Source: Panorpa germanica (taxonomy: Eukaryota > Arthropoda > Insecta > Mecoptera > Panorpidae). Taken from it: a stretch of 64,000 nucleotides of DNA. Below, piece by piece: positions 1-12,096 of this stretch. The notes beneath the pieces were generated by a model. It was not told the origin of the DNA and made no database searches. It saw only the letters and a list, made by a program, of their open reading frames with translations. Location of the stretch: positions 11,801,001 through 11,865,000 of the forward strand of contig OY783220.1 in assembly GCA_963678705.1 (NCBI GenBank). Reading direction: 5' to 3'. Numbering within the stretch: the first letter of the stretch is position 1; the number at the start of each line of letters is the position of its first letter. The translations under genes were made by a program, and so were the position numbers.

Positions 1-96
1 AGAAATAAAGAACCTGAAGGTATATTTTAAAACTAATAATATCGATCGTCCAGTTAATTAGGTTAAACTACACTGCAGATTACACTACTTTTTTAG

Positions 97-2696
97 GCTT
101 TGGTACACGTTTCCAGCGCCTACGTTAATGCGTTTTTGCTATCAACCAAAGAAATATTGTACCCAGCTCCAGAAGACGCTGAGAAAGTCATTAAATACGC
201 GGAAACATTGTCGGAAACAGCACTAGAAGAATTAGCTCCAGGGTAAGTTTCAGTAAATGATAAACAGCAAATAAAAACTGAAATTATATGTTATTATATG
301 TAACTAATAAAAATAAACTCTATAGTCTAATCAAAGATCATCCAAATACTTACACATTCACAAAACACTTGGCGGAACATGAGGTGAACAAAATTGCTGC
401 TCTCGTCCCTTGTGGTATTGTTCGGCCCAGCATGAGTAAGTTATTATTGTCGTTTATGAAAACATATCTCAACCAAACCTAATATCTTAATATAACTTAC
501 AGTAACTGCCGCTTGGAAGGAACCGATTCCCGGCTGGACGATATCTAAAAATGGACCGCAAGGTTTCCTTATGGGAGCCAGCAAAGGCGTAGTTCGACGA
601 CTTCCGGTATCGAAGGGCCTGGTATACGATTATATCCCTGTAGATACTGTTGTGAACCAGTTGATTGTAACTGCATACCATGTTGATAAAGAAAGGTGCG
701 TTTCTTATTTCCTACAAGGGTTATCTTTAGGGCTTCACACGAGCTCGAGACTTTTCTCGATTACGAGACGTGACGAGACATTTCTGAAAACTATTGACAC
801 GGTACCAAAACCACATATGTCGAGACCCGAGAGTCTCGATTCTGATCTCGTTGACGTTATTTAAAAAAAAAATTCGAAGAAAATAAACTAACAAGAAACA
901 TAAACGTTCAACCGTTTTTTTATTACAAAAAAAGTTGCTCGTAAATTTGCGAAATATAAAATCTGGTAAACAAACATTTGTTAAATAATTTATTTTATTA
1001 TTTTGTCTTTTGCAACATTTTGTAGCCGAACGGAAACGCATATTTTAAGCGAAAATAAATGTGAATATAAATTATTTACAATGCGATTGTTTGAAGACAT
1101 TATTTTAGGCTTCAGTTGCCGCAAAAATGTCGTTGAGTGTAGGAGAAAAAGGCCGAAATTAGATGAAAGTGATGACTGTGTTTGAAATTTGAAACAATTA
1201 ATTTTAGGTGAGAAAAAAAGCGATATGCTTAGTGTGTGAAGAATTTAGAATAAAAAAAATAATTAGCCGAAATAATATAATGAATTACTTTGTTTAGGAC
1301 TATCTTAGGAGTAAGTTCTCACAATAACGAGATGTGACGAGACGAACGATTACAAGACAAACGATACCTATTTTTTCCTAAACTAACGAGAACAGGGCGA
1401 GATTTATGAAACTCTCCACTTATCTCGTCTCGTGTGAAGCCCTAGTTACCTTACACTGGAAAAGACTACTTGCGAGGTCCGACTTTTTCAGTATGGTGTT
1501 GTTTCTACTTTAATCTTTATCAATACACCACTGTATTCAAAAATTCTGTAGTTCGTATTCATATTATAGTTCATATGCACGTAGATGAAAATACCATCAG
1601 AGGTCTATCACTTTCCGATCAGAAACACCTTCGAATCTGTCACTTTTGTTATTTGTAGGTAACCCTATATCGCCCTAATGTCGATTCAGATATTAGGTCG
1701 TGTCTGAGAATATCGTATTCGAATTTAATACACTCCCAATCCATATTGTTTGAAGAGAAGTAGTTCGTTTCAATGTGAAAGAGAAGCCTAATGCAATACA
1801 ATATCGAAATCTAAACCTGTATTTATAAATGTTGTTTTATTTTAGCTCTGGTAAACTTTCAATATTCCATTGCACCTCCAGTACTTACAAACCGTTCACT
1901 TGGAAATCGGTGGACCATAAAATAAACGGATATCTCCATTCTTTCCCGCTGAAATCTGCTGTTTGGTAATTGGAACTTGTATTAGAGAGAAATGTGTTAT
2001 GGTATAAGCAATTATTACATTATGTATTGTTTTAGGTATCCACATTTAAAGCTACTACCAAGTCTTTGGATGTTTAAAATATCTGCGATATTCGTCCACT
2101 TCCTTCCGGCTTATTTGTTAGACTTTATTACCAGACTATTTGGCGGGCGCCCTATGTAATATACTTTTACAATATTATCATTACTCTTACAATAACATTA
2201 TCAGGATTAACTAGCGTTGTATATTTCTAGTCTTGTTCGTCTTCACACAAATGTAAATCAGTCTTTGGGTCGGTTAGCGAAATTCATTTTCACTGAATGG
2301 ATGTTTGACAATAGCCGCACCCTCCTGTTAAGCAAATCCTTATCAGATGCAGATCGTAAATATTTTAACATAGATATTGCAGAACTGGAATGGGAAGAAT
2401 ATTTCGTTAGTCTTACACAAGGTGTGCGACGTTACTTAAGTAATGAGAATCCTAAATCTATTCCAGTTGCTAAGAAGAAGGATCAGATGTAAGTTTATGT
2501 GATTATATTTAAAATATCGTTTGAAATAAACACTTTATTATTATTTTACTGTTACAGGCTTTTGATATTCCATATTTTATTACAAGTGTTTGTTTATGGA
2601 TTACTTTGGTTGATTACTGCGCTCATTACTGGAGCATCTGTCAAGGCTACCTCCTGGGTCGTCCCATTGGCTTATATTTTGTTTAGTTTTTTCTAA
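97..2696 (+). CDS. Fatty acyl-CoA reductase, 5' part outside window
   Basis: Seven exons (97-242, 326-435, 503-695, 1846-1965, 2036-2155, 2231-2488, 2558-2696) with GT/AG borders and consistent phases give 361 C-terminal residues. Seen: the catalytic YxxxK within NTYTFTKHLAE, then GIVRPSM, then TAAWKEPIPGW, all landmarks of insect FARs, followed by the C-terminal FAR_C region and a hydrophobic tail near the C-terminus. FARs reduce fatty acyl-CoA to fatty alcohol with NADPH at ER or peroxisome membranes, supplying cuticular lipids, waxes or pheromone precursors. The N-terminal Rossmann TGxxGxxG segment must lie upstream of position 1. The first two visible exons have the same lengths as in the complete FAR at 22687-28572, so the two are tandem paralogs. 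The intron 696-1845 carries a hAT-type insertion. Family assignment is firm; substrate and tissue are unknown. Confidence 0.93.
728..1444. mobile_element. Non-autonomous hAT-type element with 8-bp target duplication
   Basis: The element begins TAGGGCTTCACACGAG at 728-743 and ends with the exact reverse complement at 1429-1444. It is flanked by GTTATCTT (720-727) and GTTACCTT (1445-1452), an 8-bp target duplication with one mismatch, which is diagnostic of the hAT superfamily. At 717 bp it has no transposase-sized reading frame, so it must be mobilised in trans. It sits in the FAR intron 696-1845, well away from both splice sites. Confidence 0.85.
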
Positions 2697-2713
2697 TCAA
2701 ATTATCTATTCAT

Positions 2714-3039
2714 AGGGTTCTCAAGCTACGACCCACCGAAGCGTTTCATTCACTCGCAACGCTTTTATAAAAATAACTACGAAATTAAATTCAATGCAGA
2801 ATACTTGCAACCACAATCACTACTTAAAAATGTTAATTTGAAACCTGTCATATCAGCGGTAAATTATATTCAAAGAAATGGATTTGGATAGTCAGTTCAA
2901 AAAAGAATTAATTCTTATTTCACAGGCGACAATGTCTGGAGAATATAGTGGATGTAGAATACATTTATTATTACATAATGTATTTAATTACATTACTTTC
3001 CTCATGTGGTCATGAACTCCAAAAGGTTGAGGACCCCTG
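2714..3039. mobile_element. Probable degenerate hAT-like MITE
   Basis: The left end, AGGGTTCTCAAGCT, resembles the inverse of the right end, which reads CAGGGGTCCTCAACCT on the minus strand. The 8-base flanks CTATTCAT and CTATAAAT differ at two positions, compatible with an aged hAT duplication. There is no coding capacity. It lies 17 bp past the stop codon of the first FAR, so it may have shaped that gene's 3' UTR. The call rests on imperfect TIRs only. Confidence 0.4.
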
Positions 3040-3387
3040 CTATAAATGATGTATTAGAATTATTATTAAATATGTGTTAAGTTTATATAATCTAAAAACA
3101 AAAGGAAATTATTTATATTAAAAAATGCTTGCCTTATTTATAAAATTGGAAGATCTGTTATTATACAATTGCAGCCGTATGTCTCGAACAATTAGTAATA
3201 ATTATAATAATTAATTAACCAGTATTTAAAAATTGATAATTTAGATAGAAGTATGATAAAACCAAATAAAAATTTATAGCAGTAAGTATCAATTAAATAC
3301 GATTTATTGAATTGCGATAAAGAATGCGATATAATATTTGCATTTTTATAGTATGTTCTCCAACTATAATATCTACTTAGGGGCCTA

Positions 3388-3612
3388 TTTTGTAACTGCT
3401 TATCTGACGTCTGTTAACTTCTGACGATTTTTCAAAGCTCTATAATTTACAAATTAAGCTACTTTTACCAGTTTCAAGATATGGGATCCATCTTACTCTT
3501 TATTTAAGGTCTTCTTAATAGTTTTGTGTAAACTTCTATAGCTTAATTTAGAAAATGTAGGCCTTTGAAAAATTGTAAGAAGTGAACAGAGGTCAGGTAA
3601 GCAGTTACAAAA
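3388..3612. mobile_element. MITE with about 50-bp terminal inverted repeats
   Basis: Positions 3388 to about 3436 (starting TTTTGTAACTGCTTA) match the reverse complement of about 3564-3612 with only a few mismatches. A TA dinucleotide flanks each end (3386-3387 and 3613-3614), pointing to a Tc1/mariner-type insertion. Total length is about 225 bp with no reading frame. As RNA it would fold into a long hairpin. Confidence 0.75.
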
Positions 3613-3793
3613 TATATATATATGTATTGTTATAGATAATAGTAGGCAACTATTTTTGGAATAATGGTCTTTGGATAATAGTGTTTTAATTTCTTTTAAT
3701 GCTTTTTGTATACATTTGTATAAGCCGTTATCAGTATCTTTTACTAAATAAAATTATTTATGTATAAAGTTTGTTTTAGGTGAAACCTCAGTA

Positions 3794-4010
3794 TCCTACT
3801 CAACAAATAACTGACGTTAAAATGCATTTCACGTCATACAAATGGCCGACCATTTCTAGCGCTAAAACTACAATTCAAACTTTTAATTACTATATCTCCA
3901 TCAACATTTAAATATTTAATAAAATAGACACACCAATACACATTTATTAACATCAATTTCAATCAACAATTGAAAAATCGACCACTAAAAAATGAAGACA
4001 CAAGCCCATT
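3794..4010 (-). mobile_element. Family A TIR element, truncated copy
   Basis: This is one half of the family A element repeated elsewhere in the window (full copies at 11480, 13324, 18710, 27420 and 46763). It contains the conserved core TAGCGCTAAAACTACAATTC and the terminal GACACAAGCCCATT. The opposite half is missing, starting at CCTACTCAAC. Confidence 0.85.
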
Positions 4011-6050
4011 AACGATATTGTTGCCAGATGTAGCACATTACAATAATTTGTAGAATAAAAGCTTAACTATATAGTTTAGTTATCAATAAAGGTATGAATA
4101 CAGGTTAGATTGACTAAGGTATAAATATTCCAAATATATTAACAATTTTTTTTAGGTGTTTTATGCTACCACTACATAAATCTATAATATTTTTGGTTTG
4201 TGTCTTGGATTATTTACTTACCAATAGATACGGTTGCTAATCGAACCTTTCATCGTATCGATAGCTAACTACAAGTTTAAAGTTATTGGTATAGTTATCA
4301 CCATTTCTATTAAATTCTGTTGTTGAAGATGAAAACAACTGTAGGTTAAGTATCAAAAGGTAACGCCGTGCATTCTTTTTTAAAATTTGGTTAGTATTTT
4401 TATGTTTGTATTATGTTGTGCTGTTATTTTGTCATGTGTTTAACGAAACTGTAACGTAAATTGTTATGTTCGATTGCGAGAAAATTTTTAAATGCGACTA
4501 ATTACCAGATCATGAACATATTAATAATAAAGGGTTTGGTTACAAGATGGCGTTTATTCTGTGTTAGTATTAGCATATGAATCAGGCGTAATATTTAAAA
4601 AGTTAATATCATTTATATACTTACGCAGTATGTATTTATTTATGTATATAAATTAAATTGTCTTAATTCAAATTAGTTTTAGGTAATACTCACTCGACAG
4701 TCGTAATTAGCGTCATTCATGTTTAAAAATGTAACCTTTGTGCTTCCTTAACATTGTACCTAACTCAAACATCATCAACCTCAGTTAAATATAATTAAAG
4801 ATTGGTCAAAAGATATAATGATGTCAAGGCCAAAGTCATTACATATCGTTTTTGCCTAATCATGCCAAGAGAAGATTATAAAGTGAAGGAAACTATTAAA
4901 GACAACGTGAAATTTTAATTCTAACGAACACAACACAAAAAAGTTGTAAATGCATTAATTGGAAACAAAGTTCATTGAACGCAGATGTACGTTAAATGAT
5001 TTAGTAACCAACGTGTATGTATGGTCACAGCGTATTAGGCGGTATGCAGTAAAACAAGTGTATATGTATGGAACTAGGAATATTTTCCAACTTTCATTTG
5101 CTTATATCTCATAATTAATAAATCGTATGACAGCCGAAGTATTTTTGATGTGAGGATTATGTAATCACTGTAGACAGCACTGGATTAAACAATATTTTGG
5201 GCTGAAATAAAATCAAAACATACTAAACTGTATATCTTTGTAAGAAAGAAATATAGTTTATTATTATTAAAGAAGAACTTAAGGCTCAAACTCAAATTGC
5301 CGTTATTCTAACAACTATTTAAATAATGTTGCAATGTAAAACTAATTACCTAAAATATAAAACTGATGCGTCCTCGATTTTTTTTTAACGTCAACATATT
5401 GCGTTGATATTTAATTTAAGGCTTGGAGTCACGCAGTGAAATCGAGATTTGTATTTTGTAGCGTTCTGTTCCAGTCGCAGGTGAATTTGTCTCTTGTTGC
5501 ATAATCGTTTGACATTGAACGATGATTCACGACCTCTATCGAAGACCATGTGAGTACAACCAATAGAAGAACCCTACTTATAAACTAATGTTATAGATTA
5601 GATATATTATAAAAAGGTTATAAGTTAGAAATTCAACGTTTCTTGGTTTTAAGAAGGATTGTGTTACATTCCATAATTGGAAACCATTTTTAAATACCTG
5701 CATTATTTACTCCTTAACATGCTGATATCTCAAAAACAAAAACACCTATTTAAAAATTAATTGCAGATTTGAAATCAATATAAAAAATTACGTTAGGAAC
5801 ATTAAAAATTAAGCAGTACAAAATTTTCATTTTAACAAATGAAATATGCTTGCTATCCTAGTTTTTCACGCGGATTCCAAAATTGGAAACCATTACGTTT
5901 AGAAATGTTCTTAAAAAATGAAACAAACTATATTATAAATATGAAAAAATAATATTTTCATAATACAAGTGGTTCGTTAAAAATGTATGCCAAAATTTAA
6001 ACAATATTAAAAAAATATTAAATTTTAACACTATAAATATTGCTTCTTTT
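4011..6050. other. Intergenic, nothing recognised
   Basis: About 2 kb of AT-rich sequence between family A and the Dpy-30-type gene. I see no long open frame, RNA gene or repeat shared with the rest of the window. A somewhat less AT-rich patch at 5405-5565 ends in a donor-like GTGAGT (5549-5554) and could be an untranslated first exon on the plus strand, but nothing supports this further. Confidence 0.4.
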
Positions 6051-7943
6051 TCACGCTTCTTCTTGTTTTACAGCTGCTGCTCCATAGTCTTCAGTTTCTC
6101 CTTCTTCTTCGTTCTGCATACACCGCATGGCTTCTTCCAATTCTCGTTGCCTTAATTCTTCTTCCAGTCGTTGCTAAATTCCGAACGAAAATATATGTTA
6201 ATCATAAAACTAAGGTAAATTGAAAAAGAACATTTCTGAAGTATATTTTAGAACCAAGTGCATTTTACCTTTTTCAAAAGTTGGATTCTTTCTCTTTCAG
6301 CTAGCAGGAGTTTTAAGTGCTCAAATTTGAGTTCAGCTTTTTCTTCACTGTCCCTGTAGTTTTCCATGTACCCCGATATATAACAAATGGGGTCAGCTGG
6401 GTTCAGCAGAACGCAGTTTACCAACGCTTTAATTAACGGTTTTCCGACTGCTCCCATGAGGTATCCAAGATCACCCTCCCCGCCGTCTCCACCATCTGCA
6501 CCATCTGAAAGAAACATATTTTTAATCGTAAGTACATATTACATTTTCTATATTATAATGTTCCAAGTAAAAGTTTATATGTTTACGCGATTCGTATGGT
6601 GGCTCGAAAACGGCTCCATGGATCTATATAAAAATTTCCTATTTCGCAGAGAAGTCGTAAAAGATAGAAAGTTGAAATTTGGCATGTGTATTACGGTGTT
6701 CAATGGCAACATTTTCTGAAAATTAGAAATTGGAAAATGGGGCGTTGAGAAAATTGTGCTAGAAAGTTGAAATTTTATATATGACCTAACTTTGGTACAT
6801 AATTTACAAATCGAAAATAAAATCACAAATTTTGAAAAAAAAATAAAATTTGAAATGTAATTACGAATTATTTTATTGGATTCAAATCTTCGGGGGTAAT
6901 CTCTAGTATTATTATATCTTACCTCCATCTTTTGATCCATCAGATGATGACTCATCACCTTTTCCCCGTTTCTCTCCTTCTCCTACTACTTCACTATCTT
7001 CACTACTTCCTTCACCTTCTCTTCCGTATGCATCTAAACCATCTAAATCATCTAAACTATCTAAACTATCTCTGCCATCTCTACCATCTCTGCCATCTCT
7101 ACCATCTCTGCTATCTCTACCATGTCTAACATCTCTACCATCTCTGCCATCTCTGCTATCTCTACCATCTCTACCATCTCTTCCACCCCTTCCGCCATCG
7201 CTTCCTTCTGAAGCATTGTCGCCACTCTTTCTTTGCCTTTTTAGGGTTCTAACCAGCGCGTTCGTTTCTTCTATGGATGACAGTATTCCTGCTAGCAAAT
7301 TATCAGCTTGACAATTTAATATCTCAATTGCTTTATCTATATCATCTGATATAAATTCAACCAATAACAAATCAAGTAGATTATCAATGGCTTTCTTCTT
7401 CTCAATAAGAGCTGTTAGACAAGTAGAAATTCTAGTTTTAATCACCTTGATTTCTTCATGGACTTCCAAGATGGCTGCTATATCCGAATGTTGATCCATG
7501 CATTTAATAAAGAACGTATTGAATAACTTGTAACGACTTGATATGAGTTCTTGGGATTCTTGGAGTTCTTGGAGAATATTCGATCTCAAATCTCGCGAAG
7601 GGATATTCCGAAGGTTTGCTTTCTTCTCAAGTTGCCCAGCAATAAACCTATCTCTTATTACAACTGATTCAGCAACCCATGTCGTCAAGTTATCAAGGAA
7701 TTTCTGTTCAGCGTCGTCAGTGTAAGACTGATTCAGAATTTTCATGATGTTTACAACTTCGACGCCATATTGGAAGTTAATCAAAGCGCTCCCGAAGCAA
7801 TCGTACTCGTGTTTCTTCGTCTTGAGGATACGAAAGATTTCTGTAGCTCCTAGAATGGATTGTCTTCGCGAAAAAGCTTTCTTCCAGTTAATCTGGTTGA
7901 TCAATTCTTTCAGACGGAGTTTATCGTCAAGCTTGGTAGACAT
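6051..7943 (-). CDS. Coiled-coil protein with Arg-Asp-Gly repeat and Dpy-30-type motif
   Basis: Three exons (7943-6923, 6504-6269, 6173-6051) join in phase to 459 residues starting MSTKLDDKLRLKELINQINW. Residues 1 to about 240 are helical and Lys/Glu-rich with no fold I recognise. From about 250 to 300 runs a tandem RDG/RDS repeat, then an acidic Ser/Asp/Gly stretch. Exon 2 carries a Dpy-30-type helix pair (PLIKALVNCVLLNPADPICY, then YMENYRD) followed by a Glu/Arg coiled coil continuing through exon 3. Dpy-30 motifs form a dimer that docks amphipathic helices and occur in COMPASS complexes and ciliary proteins (DYDC, AK7, NDK5 type). The NPADPI signature followed by a charged helix resembles the ciliary type more. 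Function is unknown; a scaffold role is inference. Start: the only upstream ATG opening the long frame. Confidence 0.75.
7066..7190 (-). repeat. 9-bp coding minisatellite (Arg-Asp-Gly units)
   Basis: On the coding (minus) strand the unit is close to AGAGATGGT, encoding RDG with RDS, RDV and GRD variants, more than ten units in a row. Unit length is a multiple of three, so copy number can change without frameshift. It lies inside exon 1 of the Dpy-30-type gene. Confidence 0.85.
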
Positions 7944-8472
7944 ATTTCTATTTGATTAATTAAAATTATTTATAACAACAATAAAGTACAATATTATTTA
8001 TACAATTTGTAAACCGTATTTTAATTTCTTGGCAAAATTAAATTGGGTTTTTTTTTGCATAAACTTTTCAATAAAATTTAATGTAATAATTTGTAATATT
8101 TTGTACTTTAGAAAATATAAAACAAAATCAGAATCGATTGCTTATCAAATATTTAGAAAAATATGGTTTACTTTAATGCCTTGGTGTTCGTTCTGCTATT
8201 AGTTGTCAGTTACCAATAAAAATTGTTTATTAGCGACACAGTTTGCGTAAGCAACGAGGCCTTGATCTAATCCCTCTAATTTTAAGGTCCATAATTTTAA
8301 GAAACTCCTTAAAACATTACACGTTTAATAGCGCCTGATCCTCACGCTAATACTATAACACATATATTTACATAACGTGTACTTCAAAATAACGAATTGT
8401 TTCATTCCAATTTTATGATTTATGTTTCTCTGACTTATATACTTTACATTTTAGATGATATTTTTTGATGCA

Positions 8473-8529
8473 GTTTATCAATATATAGTACAGTTTTATA
8501 GAAATTAAGACATAGGACACAAGCCCATT
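8473..8529 (+). mobile_element. Family A TIR element, terminal remnant
   Basis: Only the last ~57 bp of the family are present, from TTATCAATATATAGTA to ACACAAGCCCATT. The rest is absent. Confidence 0.8.
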
Positions 8530-8839
8530 CGCTGATATACGGCTGCAGTGGACTTAATTGATATAGCGCCTGTAAATTAAAGCAGTAAACTACTGCTTGA
8601 CTTTCTTATTTATTTCTATGATTTCAGATTACTTAACATCCATTATTTATTTATCTACTTGTAAATGTTACTTGAAGTTGATGATTGTAATTTTCTAAAG
8701 TAGCTCTTTATAAGGTGTACAAACTCTTAATTTTATTTCTGTATTTTAGAAATCATCAACAAATGTATATAGCATCATCGTCATTCACTATTCTACTAGC
8801 TTAAGGTGTTATATAAAGTTAATATTAAAAAAAAAAAAA

Positions 8840-9420
8840 TACGAGGCGTGTTTTTTAAGTGAGTACCGTTTTGGAATTAAAAAAAGACGTGCAAAGATAT
8901 CGCAATAATTTTATTTTTACATGAAAGCCTGTACCTTAATCTACTTTTCTACATAATTTCCGTAAATATTGAGGCACTTGTCATAACGTGGCACCAGTTT
9001 TTGAATACCCTCCTCATAAAATTCTGCCGCCTGACTTGTTAACCACTGTATCACAACTGTTTTGACTTTTTTCATCATGCACATTTGTGCGGCCATCTTT
9101 AAATGCTCTCACCCATTTCCTTACCATTCCATCACTCATAATGTTTTGTCCGTAAACTTCACAGATCTCACGATGAATATCGATCGGTTTTACGCCTTTA
9201 GCACTAAGAAATCGTATAACAGCCTGTACTTCATAATCGGCATCGTCGGAGGCATCTTAAACACTCAGTAAACAACGTATACAATGAAGAATCAGACTGT
9301 AATGGCTGTAGAAAAGTAGATTAAGGTACAGGCTTTCATGTAAAAATAAAATTATTGCGATATCTTTGCACGTCTTTTTTTAATTCTAAAACGGTACTTA
9401 CTTAAAAAACACGCCTCGTA
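8840..9420 (-). pseudogene. Internally deleted mariner element
   Basis: TIRs CGAGGCGTGTTTTTTAAGT (8842 on) and its near-perfect reverse complement (ending 9418) are flanked by TA at 8840-8841 and 9419-9420, the mariner target site. Reading the minus strand from about 9257 gives an N-terminal helix-turn-helix segment (KGVKPIDIHREICEVYG, then MVRKWVRAF). After an abrupt junction near 9072 it runs directly into the transposase C-terminus (LVPRYDKCLNIYGNYVEK) ending near 8950. The whole DDD catalytic core between these parts is deleted, so no active transposase is possible. Confidence 0.9.
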
Positions 9421-10480
9421 TTTCGATTTCGTAATGTAGATATATTTAAGTACACACACAGAAAATTTCAAGTAAATCCGGTGATTATTTCTGAAGTTAG
9501 GTAAGTTGTAAATTTTTTGTACTCTACGTTTTTCTGAAAATGGTGTTTTCAAAAACGGTGACCAAGATTACTCGGAAACGGCTGAACCGATCAGTCTCAA
9601 ATTTGAACACAAGCTTCTTCAGTATATTTTTAAGAAATTAATCGAAGATTTTATCTCACCGTTAATTATTTCTTTTTAAAAACAATTTAATGTCTAAAAT
9701 TTGTCTAATCCTTTGATTAATTTCTAGATTATACTTTACTTTAACGAAATCCGTTTGGTTTGTTCATTTTGGATGATCCAGTCTAAAGATATCGTGGTCA
9801 CCGGAAGATGCCTTTTTTAAGAGGACCTCCTGGATCAGCTATAGCAGGTTCCCAATTATTATTTTTGCAAATATAAAAATATTTAAATACAGTTAAAAGT
9901 TACCATAACATGTGTACAAATTTTTACATTAATACAATTAATAGTCTTCTCAGGATTTTTTTTTAAAAAATCGCTTTTTTTGGGCCTAATAACATGTATA
10001 TATAACCAGTTTTTAGGTTATGTTACTTAATCGAACATTGAAGTGGGTTTTTAAATACATATTTGAAATATATATATAAAATTACATTAGGTTTTTCTTG
10101 AATTACATATTAAGCAATAACATGACGTCCACGGAAATTTTGAGTTGCATTTTAAAACAATAAAACAGAAGTAGCCTTTGGCTGTTTCTACAATTTCTAA
10201 AACCCATAACAAACGACTTAAATAATGACTTCAATTTAGGGAAAATTCATGATGTTGGTTTGCAAAGAAATGTATTAATTAAATAGAAATTAAGCTAACG
10301 ACAAAAAACTCGTATATTAAGTAGATCAGACTTATTTCACAATTGTCGGGGAATTTAATTCATACGCCATTTTGAGGTTAAGGTAACCTAAAAACTCGTT
10401 CAGAGAATTCAAACAGTGCGTTAAATAAACTTCAGTTTTAATTAGTACTGTATTTAATAACTTTAGTTAAGTTAATAGCG
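9421..10480. other. Intergenic, nothing recognised
   Basis: About 1 kb of AT-rich DNA between the mariner and the first family B element. No gene, RNA or repeat is recognised. Confidence 0.4.
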
Positions 10481-10962
10481 CCACTCACTGCTTTAATTTA
10501 ATTTTGTATTTAATTTAAATTGTTTAGCATATGGCATATACGCGTAGTCATTCACAGAATCATTTTTAATTTAATTTATTTTTTAAGTTTTTTTAGAACC
10601 TTACAAGGTCCAATGTTTTAAATTAAAAATATTAAATTAAGAAAAACTGTATTATATTATAACCTCCAAAATGTGACAATCTGTCAAAATGCAGTAGGAT
10701 TTACTTTTAAAAGAAGTTTAATATCAGTTTTTGAAAAATATAGAACTAAAAAAAATTTCTATTACTAATTGTTATTTAAAATAGGAATTTTAATTATTTC
10801 ACATACAATTATGTCGAACTGTCAAAATTTATATTACTAACGATGCATATGCACCAACTAAATTAAAACACAAATGTGAAAAGGAATGCTTATACAAAAA
10901 CCTGAAATCTAGAATACAATATTAAATAAAAACAGTAAATTAAATATCAAAACAGTGAGTGG
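10481..10962 (+). mobile_element. Family B TIR element, copy 1
   Basis: The ends are CCACTCACTG (10481-10490) and its exact inverse CAGTGAGTGG (10953-10962); AT-rich similarity extends further inward. The body matches the element at 14912-15408 in the opposite orientation, for example ACCTTACAAGGTCCAATG here against CATTGGACCTTGTAAGGT there. It is non-coding and about 480 bp long. Confidence 0.8.
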
Positions 10963-11479
10963 GAATGAGGCTTTATAAACTGTTTTCTTAATTGGTCACA
11001 ATATTAAAAGAACATTTTAATTATTACGTAAATGCATTTCAAATGAAAATACAATATTTACCAAATCATCAATTAGCATTAATAATGATTTACCATCAAA
11101 TTAGCGGCAAATAAATAATAAATTATAGAGGTCAAAGAGATAATTCATAATTAAGAATTAGCAATTAACAAATTATTTAATCATCTTTGTATTTACGAGT
11201 TTCGGCGTATCTATGCACATATTAGATATATCGATTTTTTAAATGGTACTTGAAAACAATTGCATAAGAGTTTCATCTCAACTAAACAAGGTATGCATTA
11301 TTAAAACAGCAGCATCATTTGGTACAAAAAAGATATTGAATTTTCTGTCTCTTTCTAACTTGTTAACTTGAAATACCTCTATAAATTAAGTAGGATCCGG
11401 ATGCTACGAATGGGCGCAAACTAGACTGAAATTATTAATAGACAGAGATAGACAATAAGCTTGTGTACATTTTCACCTT

Positions 11480-12096
11480 AATGGGATTGTGTCCTATGTT
11501 TTAATTTCTATAAAAGTGTACTATATATTGATAAAGTGGGTTACTAGAACCTCAAATGCTCAATTATTTTTTAATAACTCCTTATATTTCAGGAGATATT
11601 AACAATTAAAAAAGTCATTTTGTCTCTTTAATTATTAAAGGGATTCAACGTTGTACACATTCCACGTACATGTGACATCACACTTTACAGCTCATAAATC
11701 TCTGCTATATGTATTTATATATCAAAATATCAAATATTATTTACAGCTATTTCAAGGAACAATCAAATTTCAATATTATGTCTGCCTTAGCAGGGTTAAA
11801 TAAAATAAAAACTTATTATTCTTTGATTTGACTTGATTATTCGACTACCAACAGCAACAAAAGATTACCACAGCACTGACCTACTCAACAAATAACTGAC
11901 ATTAAAATGTATTTCACGTCATACAAATATGGCCGACCATTTCTAGCGCTAAAACTACAATTCAAAATTTTAATTGCTATATCTGCGTCAATATTTAAAT
12001 ATTTAATAAAATAGACACGCCAATACACATTTATTAACATCAATTTCAATCAACAATTGAAAAATCGACCACTAAAAATGAGGACACAAGCCCATT
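11480..12096 (-). mobile_element. Family A TIR element, full-length copy
   Basis: Runs in minus orientation from AATGGGATTGTGTCC to GGACACAAGCCCATT, about 617 bp, aligning along its full length with the copies at 13324, 18710, 27420 and 46763. No long open frame. Confidence 0.9.

Noticed and set aside
727-1185. Small frames on both strands within 727-1185
   Set aside because: They lie in the hAT-type element, lack similarity to transposases, and overlap each other on opposite strands.
5405-5565. Exon-like patch with ATG and GTGAGT donor
   Set aside because: No partner exon on the plus strand for 17 kb; too little evidence for a gene.
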